Source of the DNA: an uncultured Azospirillum sp.
GTDB lineage: Bacteria; Pseudomonadota; Alphaproteobacteria; RF32; CAG-239
Length of the DNA: 33,508 nucleotides
Assembly: GCA_900542055.1 (NCBI GenBank)
Contig: UQMA01000014.1
Span: forward strand, 1-33,508
Direction: 5' to 3'
The notes below the pieces were generated by a model that had not been told where the DNA came from, did not search any database, and was given only the letters and a program-made list of their open reading frames with translations. The first letter of the stretch is position 1, and each line of letters begins with the position of its first letter. The position numbers were made by a program, and so were the translations under genes. Shown here one piece after another: positions 1 to 7,400 of this stretch.

Positions 1-2
1 CC

Positions 3-80
3 CCCCATGGGGTTTTCCCTGCCGGTAAAGTTATTTTGTTGCTTGTTTCAATAGTTTTGCTAATCTTGGTGGAAAAGTGA
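3..80 (+). CDS. C-terminal end of a membrane protein (5' truncated by window)
   Basis: Frame 3 is open from the window edge to a TGA at 78-80 and encodes about 25 residues. They contain one strongly hydrophobic stretch (VILLLVSIVLLILVE) ending in Glu-Lys, which looks like a last transmembrane helix with a short charged tail. The rest of the gene lies upstream of the window, so the family cannot be named. No terminator is visible between this stop and the next gene. It could also be a chance open frame, since it is short. Confidence 0.4.
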   Translation, partial: PHGVFPAGKVILLLVSIVLLILVEK

Positions 81-114
81 AAAACGGATAAAAGAATTTC
101 ATAAAACAAAAAGA

Positions 115-143
115 TTGTATAGAAATATATTTTATGCTACAAA
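115..143 (+). promoter_or_regulatory. Candidate sigma-70 promoter for the 190-516 gene
   Basis: TTGTAT (115-120), a 17-nt spacer, then TACAAA (138-143). Predicted start near 150 would give a leader of about 40 nt made almost only of A and T. Read by eye; AT-rich DNA gives false matches. Confidence 0.35.
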
Positions 144-189
144 ATCAATATATTCAAATTAGTATTTTTATAATTAAAATTAAAAATTT

Positions 190-516
190 ATGGAACAAGT
201 TGCTCTTTTTAAGGGGTATATCCTTGAGTTTATTGCATTTTTTGTCGCAGCTATCATTGTTCTGGCCGCTTTTTTGGTTCGAGAATGTATATGGATGAAA
301 AAAAATGCAAAGCATGCTGTTTCTCCTGAAGAAGCAAATAAACACAGTACACAAACTTTTATGTGGGTATGTGTTTTTTTATTTATTTGGGTGGCAGCTA
401 TTTTGACCTGCACTTTATATGTAACAGGCGGCAGATGGTTCGAATATGCGCTTATTGCAGCGTCTTCGGTCGGGGGTGTTTGTTTGAGCATTGCTTTGCT
501 GAAGAAAAAATTTTAA
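190..516 (+). CDS. Small three-helix membrane protein, unknown function
   Basis: Encodes 108 aa. Three hydrophobic segments are visible, at about residues 10-31, 57-79 and 86-103, separated by a charged cytoplasmic-type loop (RECIWMKKNAKH) and a short loop, with a Lys-rich end (LLKKKF). I do not recognise the family. The ATG is preceded by an A/T-only stretch and no Shine-Dalgarno sequence, a leader type seen at several other genes in this window. The gene stands alone: it has its own candidate promoter and a terminator starting 3 nt after the stop. An inner-membrane location is inferred from the helices. Confidence 0.65.
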   Translation: MEQVALFKGYILEFIAFFVAAIIVLAAFLVRECIWMKKNAKHAVSPEEANKHSTQTFMWVCVFLFIWVAAILTCTLYVTGGRWFEYALIAASSVGGVCLSIALLKKKF

Positions 517-518
517 CA

Positions 519-564
519 AAAAAACACTGGTTTGCTTGAAAAAGTACAAACCAGTGTTTTTTTT
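519..564. terminator. Bidirectional rho-independent terminator
   Basis: A 14-bp perfect stem (AAAACACTGGTTTG at 521-534 pairing with 547-560) with a 12-nt loop and T-runs on both strands. It serves the converging genes at 190-516 (+) and 574-951 (-). Confidence 0.85.
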
Positions 565-573
565 GATTAAAAC

Positions 574-951
574 TTAGTAGTATCTTACTTTTCCGTTTGT
601 TTTTTTCGACTGTTCCGAAATATATTCTTCCAATTCCCGCAATGTGATATAACCGTCTTTGTTTTTATCTATTGTATCAAACTGTTCGTCAGGTTCCTGG
701 TAAATTCCTTCTTTACGTGCTTTGCGGATTTGTCTTCTAGTTTCTCTTGATTCTTTGTATTTTGTTTTAGCGCCAAATTCTTCTCTGCTGAGCCTTCCGT
801 CCTGATCTTCATCATACGTGCTCAATTGATACATAGCGTTTTTTTGTGAACTGTTGATATAGTTGGCGGGAGGGTTGAATTTTGCATTGGCGCTCTGACT
901 GGTTAATAAACCGAATGCGGCAATATATAAAATATTTTTTATTACAGTCAT
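574..951 (-). CDS. Secreted or periplasmic EF-hand calcium-binding protein
   Basis: Encodes 125 aa. Residues 1-23 form a Sec signal peptide with a likely cut after SANA. Two canonical 12-residue EF-hand loops follow: residues 47-58 (Asp47, Asp49, Asp51, Gly52, Glu58) and 95-106 (Asp95, Asn97, Asp99, Gly100, Glu106), joined by a very basic linker (about 66-82). Calcium binding outside the cytoplasm is expected from the family. The start is set by an AGGAG that overlaps the lolD stop codon; only 10 nt separate the genes, so it is probably co-transcribed and translationally coupled with lolC-lolD. Why an EF-hand protein would sit with the lipoprotein exporter is unclear. No lipobox is present. 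Confidence 0.8.
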   Translation of the reverse strand: MTVIKNILYIAAFGLLTSQSANAKFNPPANYINSSQKNAMYQLSTYDEDQDGRLSREEFGAKTKYKESRETRRQIRKARKEGIYQEPDEQFDTIDKNKDGYITLRELEEYISEQSKKTNGKVRYY

Positions 952-961
952 TTTTTATCTC

Positions 962-1678
962 CTAATAAAAGTTTTTATTATCAATAAAAGTTGAAAGACC
1001 TAATTCTACTAATTGTCCGTCTTGCAAACTGACTTGTTTGTCCATAGATTTTGCAAGTTCCATGTTGTGTGTAGCAATGAGGGCGGCAAGACCGGTTTCT
1101 TTAATAATGTTCAATAAAGCCTCAAAAACAATATCTGATGTTTTTGGGTCAAGGTTTCCGGTCGGCTCATCTGCCAGCAATAATTTTGGCGTGTTTGCTA
1201 AAGCGCGGGCAATGGCAACGCGCTGCTGTTCTCCTCCGGACAATTCTGCCGGACGATGTGTGAAACGTCCGTCGAGTTTCATTTTATCAAGCAGCCATTT
1301 GGCGCGTTCTTTAGCTGCGTTATAGTTTTTGCCGGCGATAAGCTGCGGAATTATCACATTTTCAAGAGCGTTAAAATCCGGCAGCAAATTGTGATATTGA
1401 TAAACAAAACCCAAAAAATCGCGGCGGAGAGATGTTCGCACGCTGTCATTGGCAATAAAACAATCTTGTCCGTCAAGATAGATATGTCCGCTGTCAGGAA
1501 GTTCCAGCAATCCGGATATCTGTAGCAATGTGGATTTTCCTGAACCTGAAGGACCTATCAAAGCCACAATTTCACCAGACGCTATTTCAAAATCGACATT
1601 ACGCAAAACATCAAGCTTTTGCTGTCCTTGATAAAAAGATTTGCATATATTTTTTAAACTCAGAATATTATTACTCAT
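962..1678 (-). CDS. lolD: LolD, ATPase of the lipoprotein-releasing ABC transporter
   Basis: ATPase subunit that powers extraction of lipoproteins from the inner membrane and handover to the periplasmic carrier LolA. The protein is 238 aa if started at MSNNIL. Walker A is GPSGSGKST (residues 42-50), the Q-loop region reads VYQYHNLLPDFNALENV, the ABC signature is LSGGEQQRVAIARAL and Walker B is LLLADEPTGNLD, all typical of the LolD/MacB/FtsE group. A longer frame exists upstream, but this start overlaps the lolC stop by 8 nt (ATGAGTAA), the usual coupled arrangement. It is the second gene of a minus-strand operon lolC-lolD-EF-hand. MacB-type ATPases are the alternative, but the adjacent FtsX-type subunit supports LolD. 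Confidence 0.93.
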   Translation of the reverse strand: MSNNILSLKNICKSFYQGQQKLDVLRNVDFEIASGEIVALIGPSGSGKSTLLQISGLLELPDSGHIYLDGQDCFIANDSVRTSLRRDFLGFVYQYHNLLPDFNALENVIIPQLIAGKNYNAAKERAKWLLDKMKLDGRFTHRPAELSGGEQQRVAIARALANTPKLLLADEPTGNLDPKTSDIVFEALLNIIKETGLAALIATHNMELAKSMDKQVSLQDGQLVELGLSTFIDNKNFY

Positions 1679-2918
1679 AGCGTAAAGCCTCCACCGGATC
1701 CATTTTGGCAGCACGATAAGCCGGATAAATCGTAGCCAAAAATGATAACAGCAATGAGATAATCACAATGACAACAACTTCAGAAGTTTCGACCTGCGCC
1801 GGCAATCTTGATAAAAAGTAAATTTCGGCGGAAAACAAATCTCTTCCCGAAATTGTCTGTAAAAATTGGCGTATGTTTTCAATGTTGTGGCAAAAAAGCA
1901 AACCTAAAATAACGCCGATAGTTGTTCCGACCACGCCGATAAAGGCTCCGTCAATAAAAAATATGCGCATAATCATACCTTTTGTGGCACCCATAGTGCG
2001 CAGAACGGCTATATCGCGCCCTTTATCTTTAACCAACATAATAAGTCCGGTTATGATATTAAAAGCCGCAACCAATATTATCAGTGTTAAAATTAAAAAC
2101 ATAACGTTACGTTCAACGTCAATAGCGTTGAAAAAAGCGGCGTTAGACTGTTTCCAATCAAAAATATATGCCGTATCTCCTATACTGCTGCGGATAATTT
2201 CACGTGTTTGTTGGAGCAAAGCGGGGTTTTTGAGTGTGACATCAATATTGGTAACTCCGTCGCCGATGCCGAAATAAACTTGCGCTGTTTCTAGCGGCAT
2301 AAAGATAAAGTTGGCGTCATATTCGTACATGCCAAGTTCAAAAGTTCCGGCAATGCGATATGATTTCATCCGCGGAACAGTGCCGAAAGCCGTAATTTTT
2401 CCGTTAGGCGAAATCAAAGTGATTTCATCTCCCGGAACCAGTCCCATTTTTTGAGCCAGACGGTAACCGACCAAAACATTGTTGCCTGTAAAGTCATCGA
2501 GGTTTACGGTAGTCATTCCGTTTTTTAAAGTCGATTTTTTCTCTATATCTTCAGCCCTCAGACCGCGCACCATAGCGCCTTCGGCGGCTCTTCCCGATGA
2601 AACGAGCAATTGCTTTTCAATCATGGGAATAGCCAATTCAACATTATCAATAGTGTTTATGTCTTTTATGGCCTGACGGTAATTGTTAAAGGGCAGGCTG
2701 TTGTTTGAAACAATTCCTATATGTCCGTTAATGCCCAAAATGCGTCCTAGCAGTTCATTTCGAAAACCATTCATGACTGACATAACGATAATAAGTGTGG
2801 CAACCCCCAAGGCAATGCCCGTAAAAGCAAAACCCGTAATAACTGATATAAAGCCTTCTTTACGTTTGGCTTTCAGATAACGGCGGGCGACCATCCGTTC
2901 AAATTTGCTGAAAATCAT
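1671..2918 (-). CDS. lolC: LolC/LolE-family membrane subunit of the lipoprotein exporter
   Basis: Inner-membrane subunit of the LolCDE-type exporter, 415 aa, normal for the family. The N-terminus (FERMVARRYLKAKRKEGF followed by a hydrophobic helix at about 20-48) and the C-terminal signature (YPAYRAAKMDPVEALRYE) are diagnostic. A large periplasmic domain spans about residues 50-265, and three more helices lie at about 270-300, 318-345 and 380-402 (FtsX fold). Only one LolC/E-type gene is present, so the exporter is probably a homodimer, as is common outside gammaproteobacteria. The start has an AAGGAG 8 nt upstream that is part of a perfect palindrome (see 2927-2943), which may control translation. 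Confidence 0.92.
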   Translation of the reverse strand: MIFSKFERMVARRYLKAKRKEGFISVITGFAFTGIALGVATLIIVMSVMNGFRNELLGRILGINGHIGIVSNNSLPFNNYRQAIKDINTIDNVELAIPMIEKQLLVSSGRAAEGAMVRGLRAEDIEKKSTLKNGMTTVNLDDFTGNNVLVGYRLAQKMGLVPGDEITLISPNGKITAFGTVPRMKSYRIAGTFELGMYEYDANFIFMPLETAQVYFGIGDGVTNIDVTLKNPALLQQTREIIRSSIGDTAYIFDWKQSNAAFFNAIDVERNVMFLILTLIILVAAFNIITGLIMLVKDKGRDIAVLRTMGATKGMIMRIFFIDGAFIGVVGTTIGVILGLLFCHNIENIRQFLQTISGRDLFSAEIYFLSRLPAQVETSEVVVIVIISLLLSFLATIYPAYRAAKMDPVEALRYE

Positions 2919-2926
2919 TAGAAAAA

Positions 2927-2943
2927 CTCCTTATTATAAGGAG
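2927..2943. promoter_or_regulatory. Palindrome containing the lolC Shine-Dalgarno site
   Basis: CTCCTTATTATAAGGAG is a perfect inverted repeat. On the minus strand its AAGGAG is the lolC ribosome binding site, and in lolC mRNA it can pair with the CUCCUU just upstream (7 bp stem, UUA loop), hiding the site. On the plus strand the other half is an equally good site, 6 nt before the ATG at 2950. Confidence 0.45.
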
Positions 2944-2949
2944 ATATAT

Positions 2950-3024
2950 ATGACAAACCGCTATTATGCAAGCGTTAAATACAGTTTTTGCCTTTGCAGC
3001 GTCGTTTTTGAAAAAATCCTGTAA
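2950..3024 (+). CDS. Possible 24-aa hydrophobic micro-ORF
   Basis: An ATG preceded by AAGGAG at 6-nt spacing opens a 24-codon frame ending in TAA. The peptide is Tyr/Phe/Cys-rich with a hydrophobic second half (SFCLCSVVFEKIL). It lies between the lolC start and the rpmI promoter and is divergent from lolC. No clear promoter was seen for it, and the strong ribosome site may exist only because of the lolC palindrome. It may not be expressed. Confidence 0.2.
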   Translation: MTNRYYASVKYSFCLCSVVFEKIL

Positions 3025-3034
3025 AAAATAATGC

Positions 3035-3063
3035 TTGCCAAGATATTTTTTATGATGTATAAG
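3035..3063 (+). promoter_or_regulatory. Strong sigma-70-type promoter for rpmI-rplT
   Basis: TTGCCA (3035-3040), a 17-nt spacer, then TATAAG (3058-3063). Predicted transcription start near 3070, so the leader hairpin at 3080-3109 is inside the mRNA. Confidence 0.6.
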
Positions 3064-3079
3064 CAACAACGTTAATCAA

Positions 3080-3109
3080 GGCAAACGGGCTAAAGGCATG
3101 CCTGTTGCC
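3080..3109 (+). promoter_or_regulatory. Leader hairpin of the rpmI-rplT mRNA, possible L20 autoregulation site
   Basis: GGCAAACGGGC (3080-3090) pairs with GCCTGTTGCC (3100-3109) around a 9-nt loop, with one bulged A and one G-U pair. It begins about 10 nt after the predicted transcription start and has no U-tract, so it is not a terminator. In several bacteria L20 represses its own operon by binding the leader; a similar role here is inference from position only. Confidence 0.4.
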
Positions 3110-3147
3110 GTCAACAAGCATCCAAAATTGAATGAAAGGGAAGCAAA

Positions 3148-3345
3148 ATGCCAAAAATGAAAACCAGAAGTTCCGTTAAAAAACGCTTCAGCGTTACCGG
3201 AACAGGCAAACTGAAAAGAAATTTTGCCAAAAAGAGACACTGCCTCTTCTGCAAAACACAGAAAATGAAAAGACAGGCTCGCGGTACAACCATGGTTGCT
3301 GCCTGCGATGTTCAGATTGTTAAACAATTTTTGCCATATTTGTAG
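3148..3345 (+). CDS. rpmI: 50S ribosomal protein L35
   Basis: Encodes 65 aa, the usual L35 length. The N-terminus (MPKMKTRSSVKKRFSVTGTG) and the very basic body with GKLKRN and KMKRQ stretches are characteristic. L35 is a small protein of the large ribosomal subunit. The start has an AAGGGA about 8 nt upstream. rplT follows after 12 nt, the conserved rpmI-rplT order. The third partner, infC, which usually precedes rpmI, is not here: upstream lies the divergent lolC and a dedicated promoter. Confidence 0.95.
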   Translation: MPKMKTRSSVKKRFSVTGTGKLKRNFAKKRHCLFCKTQKMKRQARGTTMVAACDVQIVKQFLPYL

Positions 3346-3357
3346 GAGGATATATAG

Positions 3358-3714
3358 ATGTCTCGTGTTAAAAGAGGTGTAACGGCTCGCGCTCGTCATA
3401 AAAAGATTTTTGAAATGGCGAAAGGCTATCGTGGTCGTTCTAAAAATGTATTCAGAGTAGCAGTTGAAAAAGTTGAAAAAGGTTTGCAATATGCTTACCG
3501 TGACAGACGCGTAAAGAAAAGAAATTTCCGTATGCTCTGGATTCAACGTATCAGTGCTGCAACCAGACTTAACGATATGACATACTCCCGATTTATGAAC
3601 GGGCTCAACAAAGCAGGTATTGAGCTTGATCGTAAAGTATTGGCCGATATCGCATTAAAAGAGCCCGAGGCTTTTGCCAAGTTAGTTGCGCAAGCTAAGG
3701 ACGCTTTGAAATAA
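3358..3714 (+). CDS. rplT: 50S ribosomal protein L20
   Basis: Encodes 118 aa, full length for L20. The start MSRVKRGVTARARHKKIF, the segment AKGYRGRSKNVFRVAVE and the globular C-terminal part (RISAATRLNDMTYSRFMNGL) are typical. L20 binds 23S rRNA early in assembly and in many bacteria represses its own operon. A GGAGG about 9 nt before the ATG gives a strong ribosome site. It is the second gene of the rpmI-rplT unit and is followed by a terminator that stands between it and pheS. Confidence 0.97.
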   Translation: MSRVKRGVTARARHKKIFEMAKGYRGRSKNVFRVAVEKVEKGLQYAYRDRRVKKRNFRMLWIQRISAATRLNDMTYSRFMNGLNKAGIELDRKVLADIALKEPEAFAKLVAQAKDALK

Positions 3715-3734
3715 GCAATTTTATAAATGCAAGT

Positions 3735-3777
3735 AAAAAGAGTCTGCTTGAGCAATCAGGCTAGACTCTTTTTATTT
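3735..3777 (+). terminator. Terminator or attenuator between rplT and pheS
   Basis: AAAAAGAGTCT (3735-3745) pairs with AGACTCTTTTT (3763-3773), extended by GCTTG/CAGGC around a 6-nt loop with a single bulge, and followed by a T-rich run. pheS starts 21 nt after it, which leaves almost no room for a separate promoter, so readthrough probably sets pheST expression. Confidence 0.8.
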
Positions 3778-3797
3778 TAAATCACGGGGAATTTTTG

Positions 3798-4901
3798 ATG
3801 GAAGACTTAGAAAAATTAAAATCCGAACTGCTGCAAAAAATTGAAAATGCTGCGGACTTGAAAGCCTTGGATGAAATAAGGGTTTCTGTCTTGGGAAAAA
3901 AAGGCATAATCACCGAAAAAATGAAAACTCTCGGCACTTTGCCGCTGGAAGAAAAAATTGCGGCTGGAAAACTGCTGAATGTTTTGAAAACAGCATTGGA
4001 AACAGCTATTGACAACAAAAAACAACAGCTGGAAACCGAAGAGTTGAACCGCCGTTTGGCTGGTGAAAGAATAGATGTAACGCTTCCTGTGCGTCCTGAA
4101 ATTCAAGGAAGAATTCATCCTGTTTCTAAAATTTACGAAGAAGTCGTTGCCATTTTTGGACAAATGGGATTTGAAGTTGCCGAAGGACCGGATATTGAAG
4201 ACCAGTTCCATAACTTTAATGCTTTAAATATGCCTGCCAATCACCCCGCAAGACAAATGCAGGATACTTTTTATATTGCCAATCCTGACAGCTCTGATTT
4301 TGATGACAGCTTTGTTGTGCGCACTCATACTTCGGGTATGCAAATCCGCACAATGGAAAGCAAAAAGCCTCCAATTCGCATTATTGCTCCCGGCCGTACT
4401 TATCGTAGCGATTATGACGCCACACACACACCGATGTTTCATCAGGTCGAAGGTTTGGTTATAGATAAAACCACAACTATGGCTCACTTAAAAGGATGTT
4501 TATATGATTTTGTGCGCGCGTTTTTTGAAGTAGACGACATCAAAGTCCGCTATCGTCCGTCATATTTTCCGTTTACTGAACCAAGTGCTGAAATGGATAT
4601 CGGCTGCAAAAAAGGCAAAGGCGAACTTAAAATCGGTGAAGGCGATGATTGGTTGGAAATTTTGGGTTGCGGTATGGTTCACCCCAATGTTTTGCGCGCC
4701 GGCGGAATTGATCCTGATGAATATCAAGGATTTGCTTTTGGAGTAGGTATTGACCGTTTGGCGATGTTAAAATACGGTATTCCCGATTTGCGCACATTTT
4801 TTGAATCTGATTTACGTTGGTTAAAACATTATGGATTTGTACCATTAGATGAATCATCTATGACCGGCGGTTTAAGCAATAATGGAGGATTGGCACGATG
4901 A
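3798..4901 (+). CDS. pheS: Phenylalanine--tRNA ligase alpha subunit
   Basis: Catalytic subunit of the alpha2-beta2 enzyme that charges tRNA-Phe; 367 aa. The N-terminal coiled-coil arm (about residues 1-85) is followed by the class II core: EVVAIFGQMGFEVAEGPDIE (motif 1 area), NHPARQMQDTFY, RTHTSGMQIRTM, FHQVEGLVID (motif 2) and GFAFGVGIDRLAMLKYGI (motif 3). I start at ATG 3798, 7 nt after GGGGA; an in-frame TTG lies one codon upstream. The stop overlaps pheT by ATGA, so the two subunits are translationally coupled. The order rplT-pheS-pheT matches the arrangement known in E. coli. Confidence 0.97.
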   Translation: MEDLEKLKSELLQKIENAADLKALDEIRVSVLGKKGIITEKMKTLGTLPLEEKIAAGKLLNVLKTALETAIDNKKQQLETEELNRRLAGERIDVTLPVRPEIQGRIHPVSKIYEEVVAIFGQMGFEVAEGPDIEDQFHNFNALNMPANHPARQMQDTFYIANPDSSDFDDSFVVRTHTSGMQIRTMESKKPPIRIIAPGRTYRSDYDATHTPMFHQVEGLVIDKTTTMAHLKGCLYDFVRAFFEVDDIKVRYRPSYFPFTEPSAEMDIGCKKGKGELKIGEGDDWLEILGCGMVHPNVLRAGGIDPDEYQGFAFGVGIDRLAMLKYGIPDLRTFFESDLRWLKHYGFVPLDESSMTGGLSNNGGLAR

Positions 4902-7285
4902 AATTTACATTATCCTGGTTAAAAGAACATTTGGATACAGAGGCAACAGTTGATGAAATTTCTGCGCGTTTAACACAAATAGGGCTTGAAGTCGAAGAAG
5001 TTTTTAATCCTGCTGCCAAATTGAACGGTTTTATAACTGCCAAAGTTGAAAAATGCGAAATGCACCCCGATTCAGACCATCTGCATTTGCTGAGCGTTAA
5101 CACCGGAAAAGAAATGCTGCAGGTTGTCTGCGGCGCTCCAAATGTTAAACAAGGAACCATTGGAATTTTTGCTCCGGTAGGCGTGGTCATTCCCTGCTAT
5201 AATGAAAAACTGACAGTCGGCAAAATCCGCGGTGTTGAAAGTTTTGGTATGCTGTGTTCGGAAAAAGAGCTTTGCATAGGCGAGGATCATACCGGAATTA
5301 TCGAATTGCCTGAGGATACAAAAATCGGTGTTCCGGCTGCGGAAGTTTTGAATATTGATCCGGTGATTGAAATTTCTATTACGCCGAACCGCGCCGAATG
5401 TTTGGGTGTTTTCGGCGTGGCTCGTGATTTGGCTGCTTCCGGTTTAGGAACTCTGAAGCCATTGTCTTTTGACAAACCTGCTTCTGTATTTGAAAATCCT
5501 ATTAAAATCAAAGTAGAAGCTCCGGAAGCTTGCCCCGTATACACTGGACGCTATATCCGCGGTGTCAATAATCATGCCGAAACTCCAAAATGGATGAAAG
5601 ACCGTTTGTCGGCAATCGGTTTACACTCTATTTCTCCATTGGTTGATGTTACAAACTACCTCAATTATGATTTGGCTCGTCCGCTTCACGTGTTTGACGC
5701 TGACAAATTAGCCGGCGGATTAACCATTCGTATGGCGCATGAAAATGAACCTTTTACTTCTCTTGAAGGCAAAGAATATAAACTTGATACTCAAAGCCTT
5801 GGAATTTGCGATGATGAAGGAATTCAATGTCTTGGCGGCGTTATGGGAGGCGAGGCAAAAGGCTGCACAAAAGAAACAGTTAATGTTTTGCTGGAAAGTG
5901 CTGCTTTCAAACCTGAATGTGTTGCCCGTACCGGAAGACATTTTCAAATAGAGTCGGATTCTCGCTATCGTTATGAACGCTGGGTCGATCCTAATTCGAA
6001 TGTTTTCGGTTCTGAATATGCAACAGCTTTAATTTTGGCTATTTGCGGCGGCGAAGCTTCAAATATAACAGTGTGCGGTGAAGAAAACTATCAGTCGAAA
6101 GCTGTAAGTTTGCGCTATGAGCGTGTTAAAACTTTGGCCGGCATAGATGTTTCTAAAAATGAAATCAACCGCATTTTAACCGCTCTTGGTTTTGCCCTTG
6201 ATGACAAAGGCGACAGTGTTGTGGCTGTTTCTCCAAGCTGGAGAGGCGATATAGAATGCGAAGCCGATTTGGTTGAAGAAATTGTCCGTATGGTTGGATT
6301 GGATAATATTCCGGCTGTTTCTCTGCCATCAGATGAATTTCCAAAACAAACGCTGACTGACAGCCAACATCGTGCTTTGATTGTTAAACACGAATTGGCA
6401 TCGCGCGGAATGTATGAAACCGTAACTTGGAGCTTTACCGATTCAAAATTGGCCAAGCCCTTCCGTAAAGGACATGAACCAGTGCTTTTGATGAATCCGA
6501 TAGCTTCCGAGTTGGATGAAATGCGTCCGTCAGTTTTGCCAAATCTGTTATTGGCGGCACGCAATAATATTGCCCGCGGTGCTTCTGATATGGCTTTATT
6601 TGAAGTCGGTCCCGAATTCTACGGCTGTCGTCCGAAAGAACAGGGAACTGTTGCCGCTGGTATTCGTTGTGGAATGACAGCCAAAAAACATTGGTTGAAT
6701 GAAGTGCGTGCTTATGATATTTTTGATGCAAAAGCCGATGCTTTAGCTGCAATAGCAGCTGCTAACGGTCCGTGGGACAGTGCGCAAATTACAACCGATG
6801 CGCCTGAATATTATCACCCCGGACGCAGCGGAACTTTGCGTTTGGGCAAAAATGTTTTGGCTTATTTCGGTGAAATTCATCCCTCTGTTCTTAAAGCTTA
6901 TGACATTAAAAGCAGATTAGTGGCTTTTGAGGTATTTCTGGATAATATTCCGCTGCCTCGCGGTAATGCCGGAAAATCAAAGAAAAAACTTGAATTGTCA
7001 AACCTGCAGTCGGTTGATAAAGATTTGGCTTTTGTTGTAAACAAAGATGTTTCGGCAGCTTTGATTATTGCCGCCGCCAAAAATGCCGATCGCAATCATA
7101 TTGCCGAAGTTCGGGTTTTTGATGTATTTGAAGGCGGTAATTTGCCAGAAGGCAAAAAATCCATTGCTTTGAGTGTTACTTTCCAACCGAAAGAAAAAAG
7201 CTTTACCGATCAGGAACTTGACGGATTAATGAAAAAAGTTATTTTGGAAGTCGGTAAAAAAACAGATGCGGTTTTGCGTCAATAA
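4898..7285 (+). CDS. pheT: Phenylalanine--tRNA ligase beta subunit
   Basis: Structural, editing and tRNA-binding subunit of PheRS, 795 aa, normal bacterial length. Domains in order: EMAP/OB-type tRNA-binding domain (about 40-150, with VVCGAPNV), the B3/B4 editing domain (about 205-390, with SPLVDVTNYLNYDLARPLHVFD), the B5 domain (about 400-475), the core pseudo-catalytic region (EMRPSVLPNLL), and the C-terminal FDX-ACB domain (about 700-795, starting SNLQSVDKDLAFVV). The start codon overlaps the pheS stop, with GGAGG 9 nt upstream. Transcription ends at the hairpin at 7301-7330. Confidence 0.97.
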   Translation: MKFTLSWLKEHLDTEATVDEISARLTQIGLEVEEVFNPAAKLNGFITAKVEKCEMHPDSDHLHLLSVNTGKEMLQVVCGAPNVKQGTIGIFAPVGVVIPCYNEKLTVGKIRGVESFGMLCSEKELCIGEDHTGIIELPEDTKIGVPAAEVLNIDPVIEISITPNRAECLGVFGVARDLAASGLGTLKPLSFDKPASVFENPIKIKVEAPEACPVYTGRYIRGVNNHAETPKWMKDRLSAIGLHSISPLVDVTNYLNYDLARPLHVFDADKLAGGLTIRMAHENEPFTSLEGKEYKLDTQSLGICDDEGIQCLGGVMGGEAKGCTKETVNVLLESAAFKPECVARTGRHFQIESDSRYRYERWVDPNSNVFGSEYATALILAICGGEASNITVCGEENYQSKAVSLRYERVKTLAGIDVSKNEINRILTALGFALDDKGDSVVAVSPSWRGDIECEADLVEEIVRMVGLDNIPAVSLPSDEFPKQTLTDSQHRALIVKHELASRGMYETVTWSFTDSKLAKPFRKGHEPVLLMNPIASELDEMRPSVLPNLLLAARNNIARGASDMALFEVGPEFYGCRPKEQGTVAAGIRCGMTAKKHWLNEVRAYDIFDAKADALAAIAAANGPWDSAQITTDAPEYYHPGRSGTLRLGKNVLAYFGEIHPSVLKAYDIKSRLVAFEVFLDNIPLPRGNAGKSKKKLELSNLQSVDKDLAFVVNKDVSAALIIAAAKNADRNHIAEVRVFDVFEGGNLPEGKKSIALSVTFQPKEKSFTDQELDGLMKKVILEVGKKTDAVLRQ

Positions 7286-7300
7286 AAATCCGTTTTCGAT

Positions 7301-7330
7301 AAAAAGCCGTTCGAAAGAACGGCTTTTTTT
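7301..7330 (+). terminator. Terminator after pheT
   Basis: GCCGTTC-GAAA-GAACGGC, a perfect stem capped by a GNRA tetraloop, preceded by A5 and followed by T7. Confidence 0.92.
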
Positions 7331-7400
7331 GTTGCTTTTCTTCCATTATGACGATGAAAAAAATGAAACCGCAATTATATAGAAAAAAAGGAGAATTTTG

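Noticed and set aside
3076..3546. Long minus-strand frame opposite rpmI and rplT
   Set aside because: Antisense shadow of two certain ribosomal genes; its translation has no recognisable features.
3727..3780. A Phe-containing leader peptide before pheS
   Set aside because: The frame has no ribosome site and its Phe codons come only from the terminator T-run (TTT TTA TTT), which any T-run would give. I kept the attenuator idea but not the peptide as a gene.
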